From Streptomyces sp. Root1304 (GTDB lineage Bacteria > Actinomycetota > Actinomycetes > Streptomycetales > Streptomycetaceae), in contig NZ_LMEP01000012.1 of NCBI RefSeq assembly GCF_001426405.1, positions 1,006,707-1,070,706 on the forward strand: DNA of 64,000 bases, given 5' to 3'. Both the position numbers and the translations under genes were made by a program. How positions within the stretch are numbered: position 1 is the first letter of the stretch; every line of letters begins with the position of its first letter. Below the pieces are notes generated by a model. That model made no database searches. It worked only from the letters and a program-made list of their open reading frames with translations, and was not told the DNA's origin. Shown here in pieces: positions 46,520 to 58,387 of the stretch.

Positions 46520-48080
46520 GTCGGAATTGTCCACCTGGGGTGGCCGGTTCCGTGGTTGTCAGCAGCCCGGCGAGTTCCACCAGATCCGTCCCCGCGAGCC
46601 GGGGGAGCGCGCAGCCCGCCAGTGTCCGGCAGGCGTCCCGCCAGGTCGTCGGCACCGAACGGCCGCCGCCGAGCGCGCCGGTGAGCGCGCCCGCGAGGGC
46701 GGGGGCGGAGTCGGCGACCCGGGAGAGGCAGACCGCGGCCGGGACGGCGGCGGTCATCTCGCCCCGGGAGGCGGTCGCCAGGGCCAGCGCCACCGGGACG
46801 GTCTCGGCGGCGGCGATGCCGTAGCTGTAGACGTGGTCGACGATCCGGTGCTCCAGGAGCGGCACCAGTTCGAAGGCCGAACCGGCGGTCCGGGCGAGCT
46901 TCACCGCGTACCGGGCGTTGCGGCCGATCTCGGTGACCGGGGGGAGTTCGGCGAGGGCCGCCGCGACGGCCTCGTCGACCGTCGCCCCACCGAGGGCCGC
47001 CGCGACGGCCGCCGCCGTCGCGCGGGCGCCGTGGACGCCGTCGCCGTCCTGGGTGTACCGGGCGTCGAACTCGGCGAGTTCGGCGGCGGCGCGGGGGTCG
47101 CCGGGGTGGACGAGGGCCAGGACGGCGGCCCGGACGCAGGCCGCGTCGTCGAAGTAGTGCGGGTTGTCGTGGCCGGTGGCCGGCGGGCGCAGACCGGTGG
47201 CGAGATTGCCGAGGCCGGCGCGGACGGAGATCCGGGCGCGGAGGGGGAGTACGGCGGACTCGACCTCCGGGGCGCGGTCGGCGGCGGCGGCGACCTGGCT
47301 CGCCAGGGCGTTCCAGGCCAGGTCCACGGCGGCGCGGAGCCGGCGCTCCGGGGGCAGCGTCGCGAACACCGGGCCGGTGGAGGCGAGCACCGCCTCGGCG
47401 GTGAACACCGCCCATTCGGCGTCGTCCGAGGGGCCGAGGCGGAGCGGCTCCGGGGGCTGGTTGAGGGCGATGGGGACGGGGAGGGTGGTCGTGGCGTTCT
47501 GCTCGGCGAAGGTGTCGAGTTCACGGGTGAGCCGGCGGGTCCACTCGGGCATGCGGGCGGCACGGTGGCGGGCGGCGGGCCAGCCGGCGGCGTCGCCTGC
47601 GGCGATCCCGAGGAGCAGGCCTTCGACGGCGTCGCGGGTGGGGCGGAGGGGAGTGACGGGGGGCGGGGGGTTGTGGGTGCGGTGCCATGCGCCGGTGGCG
47701 CGCGGCTGTGAGCCGAAGCCGAGTGGGCCGGGGTCCCGCGGGGCGAGGTCCGTCGGGTCGGCTGCCGGGGCAGGGGGTTCCGCCAGGTCCTGGGGGGTGC
47801 CGAGGAGGGGGCCGCAGCCCGCCGTCGTGGGCTGCGCCCACCCTCCCCCGAGCTCTCGGTTCCGTTCGAGCAGGGGGGAGCTGCCTTCCCCGGCGGGACG
47901 ATGGCCCGCTGCGGTGGAGGTGGTGTCGGTGGTGGCGGCGGTGGTGCCGGTGTCCGGCCCCGTGGCTGTGTCCACGGCGGCGCCGGTGTCCAGCCGCAGG
48001 GCTGTGCCCACCGCGGTGCCGTCCGGTCCCGGGGCTGCGCCCCCGGGGGGCGTCGCCTGCGTCGTCAGGTCCGCGCTCAT
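46500..48080 (-). CDS. Divergent ADP-ribosylglycohydrolase-like protein with degenerate metal motifs (ARH-B)
   Basis: A 526-residue protein. The first roughly 145 residues are low-complexity (Thr/Ala/Pro/Gly) and partly encoded by a palindromic repeat. The rest has the ARH fold beginning AVEGLLLGIAAGDAAGW. The metal motifs are eroded: the usual T-D-D-T appears as PSDDAEW (Asp219, Asp220, no Thr) and the usual R-D-x-D as RVADSA (residues 454-459, one Asp only). It may have lost glycohydrolase activity and act as a binding partner. ATG 48080 overlaps the preceding stop by one base, supporting the long form. Confidence 0.8.
   Translation of the reverse strand: MSADLTTQATPPGGAAPGPDGTAVGTALRLDTGAAVDTATGPDTGTTAATTDTTSTAAGHRPAGEGSSPLLERNRELGGGWAQPTTAGCGPLLGTPQDLAEPPAPAADPTDLAPRDPGPLGFGSQPRATGAWHRTHNPPPPVTPLRPTRDAVEGLLLGIAAGDAAGWPAARHRAARMPEWTRRLTRELDTFAEQNATTTLPVPIALNQPPEPLRLGPSDDAEWAVFTAEAVLASTGPVFATLPPERRLRAAVDLAWNALASQVAAAADRAPEVESAVLPLRARISVRAGLGNLATGLRPPATGHDNPHYFDDAACVRAAVLALVHPGDPRAAAELAEFDARYTQDGDGVHGARATAAAVAAALGGATVDEAVAAALAELPPVTEIGRNARYAVKLARTAGSAFELVPLLEHRIVDHVYSYGIAAAETVPVALALATASRGEMTAAVPAAVCLSRVADSAPALAGALTGALGGGRSVPTTWRDACRTLAGCALPRLAGTDLVELAGLLTTTEPATPGGQFRHDTHTG
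47840..47880. repeat. Streptomyces-type dispersed imperfect palindrome inside a coding region
   Basis: The stretch reads CCTCCCCCGAGCTCTCGG, then a short connector, then GTTCGAGCAGGGGGGAG, a C-rich/G-rich imperfect palindrome. I recall close variants scattered through intergenic regions of many Streptomyces genomes. Here it is translated as residues 67-81 of the ARH-B protein, if the long form is correct. Copy number cannot be checked from this window, which shows one copy. Confidence 0.55.
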
Positions 48081-49075
48081 CAGGACTCCTCCTCCGGGGT
48101 CAGCAGGTCCGCCACGTCCAGGACGTGGTAGCCGCGCATCGACGGGAGGCAGCTGCCCGTCACCGGGGTGATGGCCGAGGCCCAGTCCGCCGGGATCGCG
48201 CCCACGCCGCCCGCCGCGCCGGCCAGCGCGCCCGCCACCGCCGCCGTCGTGTCCGCGTCGCGGCCCATGTTGACGGCCGTCAGGACCGCCGTACGGAAGT
48301 CGCCCCGCGCGGCGGCGAACGCGCCGAAGGCCAGGCCCACCGCCTCCGGGGCCAGGTCCGTCCAGGGGTAGCCGCCGATGACGACCGCCGAGCGGACCTG
48401 GCGTTCGCGGGTGAGCGGGTCCGGCTGGACGCGCTGCGCCGCGACGACCGCGCGGCGCAGCGAGCGGGCCGTCCAGGAGTCCATCGGGACGACCGAGAGC
48501 GCCGCCGCGATGACCGAGGTGACGCTCGCTCCCGTCATCGCCGCCGCCACGCCCGCCGCCACCGCCTGGCCGCCGTAGATGCCCTCGCCGTCGTGGCTGA
48601 CGCTGCCGTCGATGGCGACGAGCCGGGCCGCCTCCGCCGGGCGCCCCGCCGCGAACACCCCGAACGGCGCCGCGCGCATCGCGAGACCGTCGCTCCAGGC
48701 GTGCCGGTGCTGGGCGGAGATGGGGGCGGCGAGGCCCCTGCGGAGGTTCTCCAGCGTGCCGCGCTCCGAGAAGCCCGCACCCCGGAAGGGCCCCTCGTCG
48801 AGGTCGGCGATCCAGTGGTGCCAGGCCCGTTCGACGTGGTGGACGGTGAGGGCCGAGCCGTGCCGGGCGAGGAGGAGCGCCGAGAAGATGGCGTACTCGG
48901 TGTCGTCGGTGCCCGCGGGGCTCTCCGTCACGAAGCCCTCGATCCGGCCCCAGCGGCGGCGGATCTCGGAGGGCCGCATGTTCTCGGCGGGCGCGCCGAG
49001 CGCGTCGCCGACGGCGAGGCCGAGCAGCGCCCCTCTCGCCCGTTCGCGCGTGTCGCGTGCCGTGGTGGTCACCAT
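48080..49075 (-). CDS. ADP-ribosylglycohydrolase family protein (ARH-A)
   Basis: A 331-residue DraG/ARH protein, first gene of the seven-gene operon. Metal motifs are canonical: SPAGTDDTEYAIFS (Thr56, Asp57, Asp58, Thr59) and NMGRDADTTAAVAG (Asp273, Asp275). It begins MVTTTARDTRERARGALLGLAVGDALG. ATG 49075 has GAGGAAGGGG about 10 bases upstream and is preferred over an in-frame codon at 49141. It lies divergent from the VIT-type transporter with 254 bp between. Substrate unknown; removal of ADP-ribose from protein, nucleic acid or a metabolite is possible. Confidence 0.9.
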   Translation of the reverse strand: MVTTTARDTRERARGALLGLAVGDALGAPAENMRPSEIRRRWGRIEGFVTESPAGTDDTEYAIFSALLLARHGSALTVHHVERAWHHWIADLDEGPFRGAGFSERGTLENLRRGLAAPISAQHRHAWSDGLAMRAAPFGVFAAGRPAEAARLVAIDGSVSHDGEGIYGGQAVAAGVAAAMTGASVTSVIAAALSVVPMDSWTARSLRRAVVAAQRVQPDPLTRERQVRSAVVIGGYPWTDLAPEAVGLAFGAFAAARGDFRTAVLTAVNMGRDADTTAAVAGALAGAAGGVGAIPADWASAITPVTGSCLPSMRGYHVLDVADLLTPEEES

Positions 49076-49197
49076 GTCCGTGGCCCCTTCCTCGGTGGGG
49101 GCGCGTCGATGGCGCCCCGATGCCTGGATCTGTGCCACCACGCGCGGCGAACTCGCCGAAGAAACGTCTCTGTCACCCGCCTGACACCCCGCCAGGT

Positions 49198-49230
49198 TGC
49201 GGTGCCCTCAGTGAGGCGGGCCTTAGTAAG
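49198..49230 (+). promoter_or_regulatory. Candidate promoter region of the VIT-type transporter
   Basis: TTGCGG at 49198 and the 9-bp palindrome CTTAGTAAG at 49222-49230 lie about 18 bp apart in the 254-bp divergent region. The palindrome covers the -10 position and might be an operator. It does not match an iron-box consensus well. Confidence 0.25.
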
Positions 49231-49329
49231 TACGGCCTGCCTTGCTGGCGCGCCCCTTACATCGCGCGTACTTTCGAGGGTGTTGGGGGCGGCGGGTGCG
49301 ACCCGGCCCGCCGGAACGAGGGGAGAGCC

Positions 49330-50058
49330 ATGTCCATCATCGAAGCTCAGGCGCCACTGCACGAGGCCCACCGCGACAACCACACCCACCGTGACGTCAA
49401 CGGCGGTTGGCTGCGTCCGGCGGTCTTCGGCGCGATGGACGGACTCGTCTCCAACCTCGCCCTGATGACCGGTGTCGCCGGTGGCGCGGTCACCTCGCAG
49501 ACCGTCGTCATCACCGGCCTCGCCGGACTCGCGGCCGGCGCCTTCTCGATGGCGGCCGGCGAGTACACCTCCGTCGCCTCGCAGCGTGAACTCGTCCAGG
49601 CGGAACTGGACGTCGAGCGCCGTCAGTTGCGCAAGCACCCCGTCGACGAGATGGAGGAGCTCGCCGCCCTCTACGTCTCCCGGGGCGTCGAGCCCGCGCT
49701 CGCCCGCGAGGTCGCGATGCAGCTGTCGAAGGACCCCGAGCAGGCCCTGGAGATCCACGCGCGCGAGGAACTGGGCATCGACCCGGACGACCTGCCGTCG
49801 CCCACGGTCGCCGCGGTCTCGTCCTTCGGCTCCTTCGCGCTCGGCGCCCTGCTGCCCGTACTGCCGTACCTGCTCGGCGCGACCGCGCTCTGGCCCGCCG
49901 TGCTGCTCGCCCTCGTCGGGCTTTTCGCCTGCGGCGCGCTGGTGGCCCGGGTGACCGCGCGCGGCTGGCTCTTCAGCGGCATGCGCCAGCTGGTCCTCGG
50001 CGGGGCCGCCGCCGCCGTCACGTACGGCCTCGGCATGCTCTTCGGAGCGGCGCTGTAA
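49330..50058 (+). CDS. VIT1/CCC1-family membrane transporter
   Basis: A 242-residue protein of the VIT1/CCC1 family, which moves Fe2+ or Mn2+ across membranes. Typical features: LRPAVFGAMDGLVSNLALMTG as the first helix, then GLAAGAFSMAAGEYTSVASQREL, a Glu-rich cytoplasmic helix region (residues 85-150) equivalent to the metal-binding domain, and three C-terminal hydrophobic segments. ATG 49330 follows GAGGGGAGAG. A hairpin terminator lies at 50194-50218. Iron or manganese homeostasis is the likely role. Confidence 0.9.
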   Translation: MSIIEAQAPLHEAHRDNHTHRDVNGGWLRPAVFGAMDGLVSNLALMTGVAGGAVTSQTVVITGLAGLAAGAFSMAAGEYTSVASQRELVQAELDVERRQLRKHPVDEMEELAALYVSRGVEPALAREVAMQLSKDPEQALEIHAREELGIDPDDLPSPTVAAVSSFGSFALGALLPVLPYLLGATALWPAVLLALVGLFACGALVARVTARGWLFSGMRQLVLGGAAAAVTYGLGMLFGAAL

Positions 50059-50105
50059 CCCGGGGCCGCCGTGGGGTCCGCGCCGCGCGGACGACCCGGC
50101 GGCTG

Positions 50106-50180
50106 CGGATTCCGTACCCCGCGAAGGGCTCGGCGCCTACGGATTCCGTACCGCCCGGAAGGCGCGACGGAATCCGTACC
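50106..50180. repeat. Three 13-bp near-identical repeats
   Basis: CGGATTCCGTACC at 50106-50118 and 50140-50152, and CGGAATCCGTACC at 50168-50180. The central copy extends to the palindrome TACGGATTCCGTA. Spacing is 34 and 28 bp. They lie between the VIT-type gene and its terminator; role unknown. Confidence 0.6.
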
Positions 50181-50193
50181 CACGCAGAAGACC

Positions 50194-50218
50194 GAGAGGC
50201 TCCCATAGGGGGCCTCTC
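50194..50218 (+). terminator. Terminator after the VIT-type gene
   Basis: GAGAGGCTCCC (50194-50204) pairs with GGGGGCCTCTC (50208-50218), including one G-T pair, around the loop ATA. An 11-bp stem 135 bases after the stop codon; no T-tract. Confidence 0.6.
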
Positions 50219-50344
50219 CGGCATTTCGGGGCACCATTCAGGGGCAAAAGACATGAATCGGCTGTGACGTATCTCCCTGGTCCGATCCGCCGCAGCGATG
50301 AGACACTATGCGGGACGCCACATAAGTAGCCGGTTACTCGGCGG

Positions 50345-50360
50345 TTTCGAACCCGTGACC
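50345..50360 (-). promoter_or_regulatory. GlnR-type box (reverse orientation)
   Basis: On the minus strand the site reads GTCAC-n6-GAAAC, a full match to the actinobacterial GlnR consensus gTnAC-n6-GaAAC. It lies about 300 bases upstream of gltB, the gene for an ammonium-assimilation enzyme. Binding is inferred from motif and context only. Confidence 0.5.
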
Positions 50361-50583
50361 AACGGGAATGAGGCATGAGCGTCGCTGGGCAATGAAGCCC
50401 ACACAGTGACGGGTCGCCGGAGACCCGGAGATCTTCCGGATCGCCTTCGATCCGCCCCCGCGGGACAGCCCCTGTCGCCGCACCCCCAGGTGAACCTCCC
50501 AGGTGAACCCCCATCACCGCTCCGTGTCGGCGGTGTCCGCATGTTGGAATGAACTATCCGCTTCGTGAGAACTCAGCCATCAT

Positions 50584-50599
50584 GTAACCTGCACGAAAT
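50584..50599 (+). promoter_or_regulatory. GlnR-type box near gltB
   Basis: GTAAC-n6-GAAAT matches the GlnR consensus at all but the last base. It ends 63 bases before the gltB ATG, close to where the promoter should be, so GlnR could act as a repressor or roadblock here. Confidence 0.5.
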
Positions 50600-50662
50600 T
50601 TCGCGGAGGGCCAACGTCGTCCCTCGGCATCTGCATATGCCAATACGACGACGGGAGAGCCG

Positions 50663-55220
<4,558 letters not shown>

Positions 55221-55228
<8 letters not shown>

Positions 55229-56681
55229 CCCCAAGGGCTTCCTGACCACCGGGCGCGAAGTCGCCCAGACCCGTCCGGTGGGCGAGCGCGTCAGGGACTG
55301 GAACGAGGTCTACGTCCCCGGCTCCCTGCTGCCGATCATCAGCAAGCAGGCCGGCCGCTGCATGGACTGCGGCATCCCGTTCTGCCACAACGGCTGTCCC
55401 CTCGGGAACCTCATCCCCGAGTGGAACGACTACGCCTACCGCGAGGACTGGTCGGCGGCGCAGGAGCGCCTGCACGCCACCAACAACTTCCCGGAGTTCA
55501 CCGGCCGCCTGTGCCCGGCTCCCTGCGAGTCGGCGTGCGTGCTCGGCATCAACCAGCCGGCCGTCACCATCAAGAACGTCGAAGTCTCCATCATCGACAA
55601 GGCCTGGGACGGAGGCGACGTCAAGCCGCAGGTGCCCGAGCGCCTGTCCGGCAAGACCGCCGCCGTCATCGGCTCGGGCCCGGCGGGTCTCGCCGCCGCC
55701 CAGCAGCTGACCCGGGCCGGCCACACCGTGGTCGTGTACGAGCGCGCCGACCGCATCGGCGGCCTGCTGCGCTACGGCATCCCCGAGTTCAAGATGGAGA
55801 AGCGGCACATCAACCGCCGCATCGAGCAGATGCGCGCGGAGGGCACCAAGTTCCGCACCGGCATCGAGATCGGCCGCGACATGACGGCGACGGACCTGCG
55901 CAAGCGGTTCGACGCGGTCGTCATCGCCGCCGGCGCCACCACCGCCCGCGACCTGCCCGTCCCGGGCCGGGAGCTGAACGGCATCCACCAGGCGATGGAG
56001 TACCTGCCGCTGGCCAACAAGGTCGTCGAGGGCGACTTCGTGGCCCCGCCGATCACCGCCGAGGGCAAGCACGTCGTCGTCATCGGCGGCGGCGACACCG
56101 GCGCCGACTGCGTCGGTACGGCCCACCGCCAGGGCGCGGCCTCGGTCACGCAGCTGGAGATCATGCCCAGGCCGGGCGAGGACCGGAACGCCGGCCAGCC
56201 CTGGCCGACCTTCCCCATGCTCTACAAGGTCACCTCCGCGCACGAGGAGGGCGGCGAGCGGGTGTACTCCGTCTCCACCACCCACTTCGAGGGCGACGAG
56301 GACGGCAACGTCCAGTTCCTCCACCTCGTCGAGGTCGAGTTCGTCGAGGGCAAGCTGACCCAGAAGCCGGGCACGGAGCGGAAGATCCCCGCCCAGCTGG
56401 TCACGCTCGCGATGGGCTTCACCGGCACGGACGTGGAGAACGGCCTGGTCGCGCAGTTCGGCCTGGACCTGGACGAGCGCGGCAACATCGCCCGTGACGC
56501 GGACTTCGCCACCAACGTCGACGGCGTGTACGTCGCCGGTGACGCCGGCCGCGGCCAGTCCCTCATCGTCTGGGCCATCGCCGAGGGCCGCTCCGCCGCC
56601 CGCGGCGTGGACCGCTTCCTGACCGGAGCCAGCTCCCTGCCGGCCCCGATCCGTCCGACGGACCGTTCACTGATGGTCTGA
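55221..56681 (+). CDS. gltD: Glutamate synthase small subunit
   Basis: The 486-residue beta subunit that passes electrons from NADPH to GltB. The N-terminus carries the 4Fe-4S Cys ligands in [17 protein letters not shown] and [16 protein letters not shown] and NADPH folds are marked by [14 protein letters not shown] and [15 protein letters not shown], with [18 protein letters not shown] near the end. The ATG overlaps gltB by 8 bases, so the two subunits are coupled. Its last codons overlap the 3' end of the convergent hydrolase by 15 bp. Confidence 0.98.
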
Positions 56682-57668
56682 TCCGGCCGGATCACCCCCG
56701 GAGACGTCCCGTACAACGACGTGCGGAACTGAGCGCAGCACCCCCCGAAGGTCCCCGACCGGACGACTGGGGGGTGCTGCGGCGCGTTCGCCGGGGCCTC
56801 GGCCCAGACCGGCCAGCCACCCGGCGGCCCCGTCCAGGGCCCCGTCCGCCTCCGGGAGGACGCCCGCCCCGCCCAGGAAGCCGTGGAACATGCCCGTGTG
56901 CAGGTGGACCTCGGTCCGGACGCCCGCCGCGGAGAGGCGCCGGGCGTAGGCGAGGCCCTCGTCGCGCAGCGGGTCGCAGTCCGCGAGGACGAGCAGGGCC
57001 GGCGGGAGGCCGGTGACGTCGGTGGCCAGACCGGGGGAGGCCGCGGCCGGGTCGCCGTCCGGGCCCAGGTACTGCTCCCAGTACCAGCGCATATGGGCCG
57101 TGGTGTGGAAGTGCCCCTCGGCGTACGTCTCCGCCGACGGGCCGGCCAGCCGGTGGTCCAGGGCCGGATAGAGGAGCAGTTGTCCGGCGAGCGGCGGGCC
57201 GCCCCGGTCGCGGGCGCGGAGCGCCGCCGCGGCGGCCAGACTGCCGCCGCTGGAGTCGCCCGCCAGGACCAGGGAACGCCCCGGATACGCCTCCGCCGCC
57301 CAGGCCAGGGCCGCACACACATCGTCCTCGGCCGCCGGGAAGCGGTGCTCGGGAGCGCGCCGGTAGTCGACCGAGACGAGGGTCGCGCCGGTACGGGAGG
57401 CGAGCGCGCGGCACGTGCGGTCGTGGGTGTCCAGGTCGCACAGCACCCAGCCGCCGCCGTGCGCGAAGACGATCACCAGGTCGCCCGTCCCCTCGTACAC
57501 CCGGACCGGCACGCCGTTCGCCGCGACGGAAGCGGTGGGCGGGATCTCGCCGAGGTGGGCCCTGGCCGCCGCCCGCAGCGCCTCCGCGCCCGCCTCCGGC
57601 CGGGGGAAGACCGCCGACATCGCGTCGCAGAGCGCCCGGGCCGCCGGGGTGAGGGAGTCGCCCGTCAT
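56667..57668 (-). CDS. HSL-type alpha/beta hydrolase
   Basis: A 333-residue esterase/lipase of the hormone-sensitive lipase group. The oxyanion motif is HGGGW, the nucleophile elbow GDSSGG, and the remaining triad members lie in ADCDPLRDEG (Asp) and HTGMFHGF (His). The catalytic domain should end near residue 290 (AAGWLAGLG). The frame runs on for about 40 more residues through a hairpin that looks like a terminator, and into the end of gltD, so the natural stop may have been lost. ATG 57668 overlaps the SDR stop. Third gene of a catabolic operon. Confidence 0.87.
   Translation of the reverse strand: MTGDSLTPAARALCDAMSAVFPRPEAGAEALRAAARAHLGEIPPTASVAANGVPVRVYEGTGDLVIVFAHGGGWVLCDLDTHDRTCRALASRTGATLVSVDYRRAPEHRFPAAEDDVCAALAWAAEAYPGRSLVLAGDSSGGSLAAAAALRARDRGGPPLAGQLLLYPALDHRLAGPSAETYAEGHFHTTAHMRWYWEQYLGPDGDPAAASPGLATDVTGLPPALLVLADCDPLRDEGLAYARRLSAAGVRTEVHLHTGMFHGFLGGAGVLPEADGALDGAAGWLAGLGRGPGERAAAPPSRPVGDLRGVLRSVPHVVVRDVSGGDPAGSDHQ
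56734..56781. terminator. Long-loop hairpin after gltD, inside the hydrolase 3' extension
   Basis: CGCAGCACCCCCC (56734-56746) and its perfect complement (56769-56781) form a 13-bp stem with a 22-base loop, 53 bases after the gltD stop. It probably terminates gltBD and possibly the hydrolase operon, although it lies within the open frame of the latter. Confidence 0.6.
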
Positions 57669-58387
57669 GCCGTCAGCCCCCCGTCCACCGTGAACTCGGC
57701 GCCCGTCACGTACGAGGCCGCGTCCGAGAGCAGGAAGACGACCAGCTCCCCGGCCTCCTCCGGGCGGCCCATCCGGCCCAGCGGCACAGGGGACCAGTCC
57801 CGGTCCGCGACCGCCGCCGTCATCGGGGTGTCGACCGCGCCCGGGTGGACCGAGTTGACGCGGACGCCGTACGGGGCGAGATCGCGCGCCGCCGAGCGGC
57901 TCAGTCCCCGGAGCCCGAACTTGCCCGCCGCGTAGGCGGCGTGGCCGGGGACACCCTTGAGGCCGGCCGTGGACGACACGTTCACGATCGCGCCGCCGCC
58001 CGTCTCCCGGAGTGCGGGAAGCACCGCCTGGATGCCGAGGAAGGGACCCAGCAGATTGACCCTGAGCAGGAGTTCGAAGTTCTCGTACGTCTCCGACTCC
58101 ACCGGCGCGGTGCGCCAGAGCGCCGCGTTGTTGACCAGCCCGTCGATCCTCCCGTACGAGGCGAGGGCCGTCCCGGTCGCGGTCCGCCAGTCCTCCGCAC
58201 GCGTCACGTCGTGGCGGACGAAGACCGCCGCGTCCCCGAGGTCCGCGGCGACCGCCCGGCCCTCCTCCTCCCGTACGTCGGTGAGGACGACGCGCGCCCC
58301 CGCCGCCACCAGCAGCCGGGCCTCCGCCGCGCCCTGTCCGCGCGCCGCGCCGGTCACCAGGACGACCTTGCCGCGGAGGCCGTTCAC
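57665..58387 (-). CDS. SDR-family NAD(P)-dependent oxidoreductase
   Basis: A 240-residue short-chain dehydrogenase. The cofactor site is VLVTGAARGQGAAEARLL (TGxxxGxG), the structural motif LVNNAAL, the catalytic Ser in VNVSSTAGL and the Tyr-x3-Lys in AAYAAGKFGL. An acidic residue after the second strand (LTDVREEE) suggests NAD+ preference. C-terminal GGL(T)A is typical. GTG 58387 overlaps the LLM-gene stop by 4 bases; the stop overlaps the hydrolase ATG. Likely oxidises an alcohol product of the neighbouring monooxygenase pathway. Confidence 0.92.
   Translation of the reverse strand: MNGLRGKVVLVTGAARGQGAAEARLLVAAGARVVLTDVREEEGRAVAADLGDAAVFVRHDVTRAEDWRTATGTALASYGRIDGLVNNAALWRTAPVESETYENFELLLRVNLLGPFLGIQAVLPALRETGGGAIVNVSSTAGLKGVPGHAAYAAGKFGLRGLSRSAARDLAPYGVRVNSVHPGAVDTPMTAAVADRDWSPVPLGRMGRPEEAGELVVFLLSDAASYVTGAEFTVDGGLTA

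Larger units (their letters stand above)
50059..50662. promoter_or_regulatory. 604-bp intergenic region upstream of gltB
   Basis: No open frame with normal codon bias is found here. The region holds three 13-bp repeats (50106-50180), the VIT-gene terminator (50194-50218), a reverse GlnR-type box (50345-50360) and a forward GlnR-type box (50584-50599) that overlaps the palindrome CGAAATTTCG (50594-50603). The gltB ribosome-binding site is GGGAG, 5 bases before the ATG. Length and AT-rich patches indicate complex control of gltBD. Confidence 0.6.

Noticed and set aside
49198-49240. Possible iron-regulator (DmdR/IdeR) box upstream of the VIT-type gene
   Set aside because: Only scattered bases agree with the 19-bp consensus; the short CTTAGTAAG palindrome alone is not enough.
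50341-50366. A GGGTTCGAAACC stretch resembling a tRNA T-arm on the minus strand
   Set aside because: The T-stem pairs at only two positions and no acceptor, D or anticodon stems can be placed around it; the GlnR-type box explains the sequence better.
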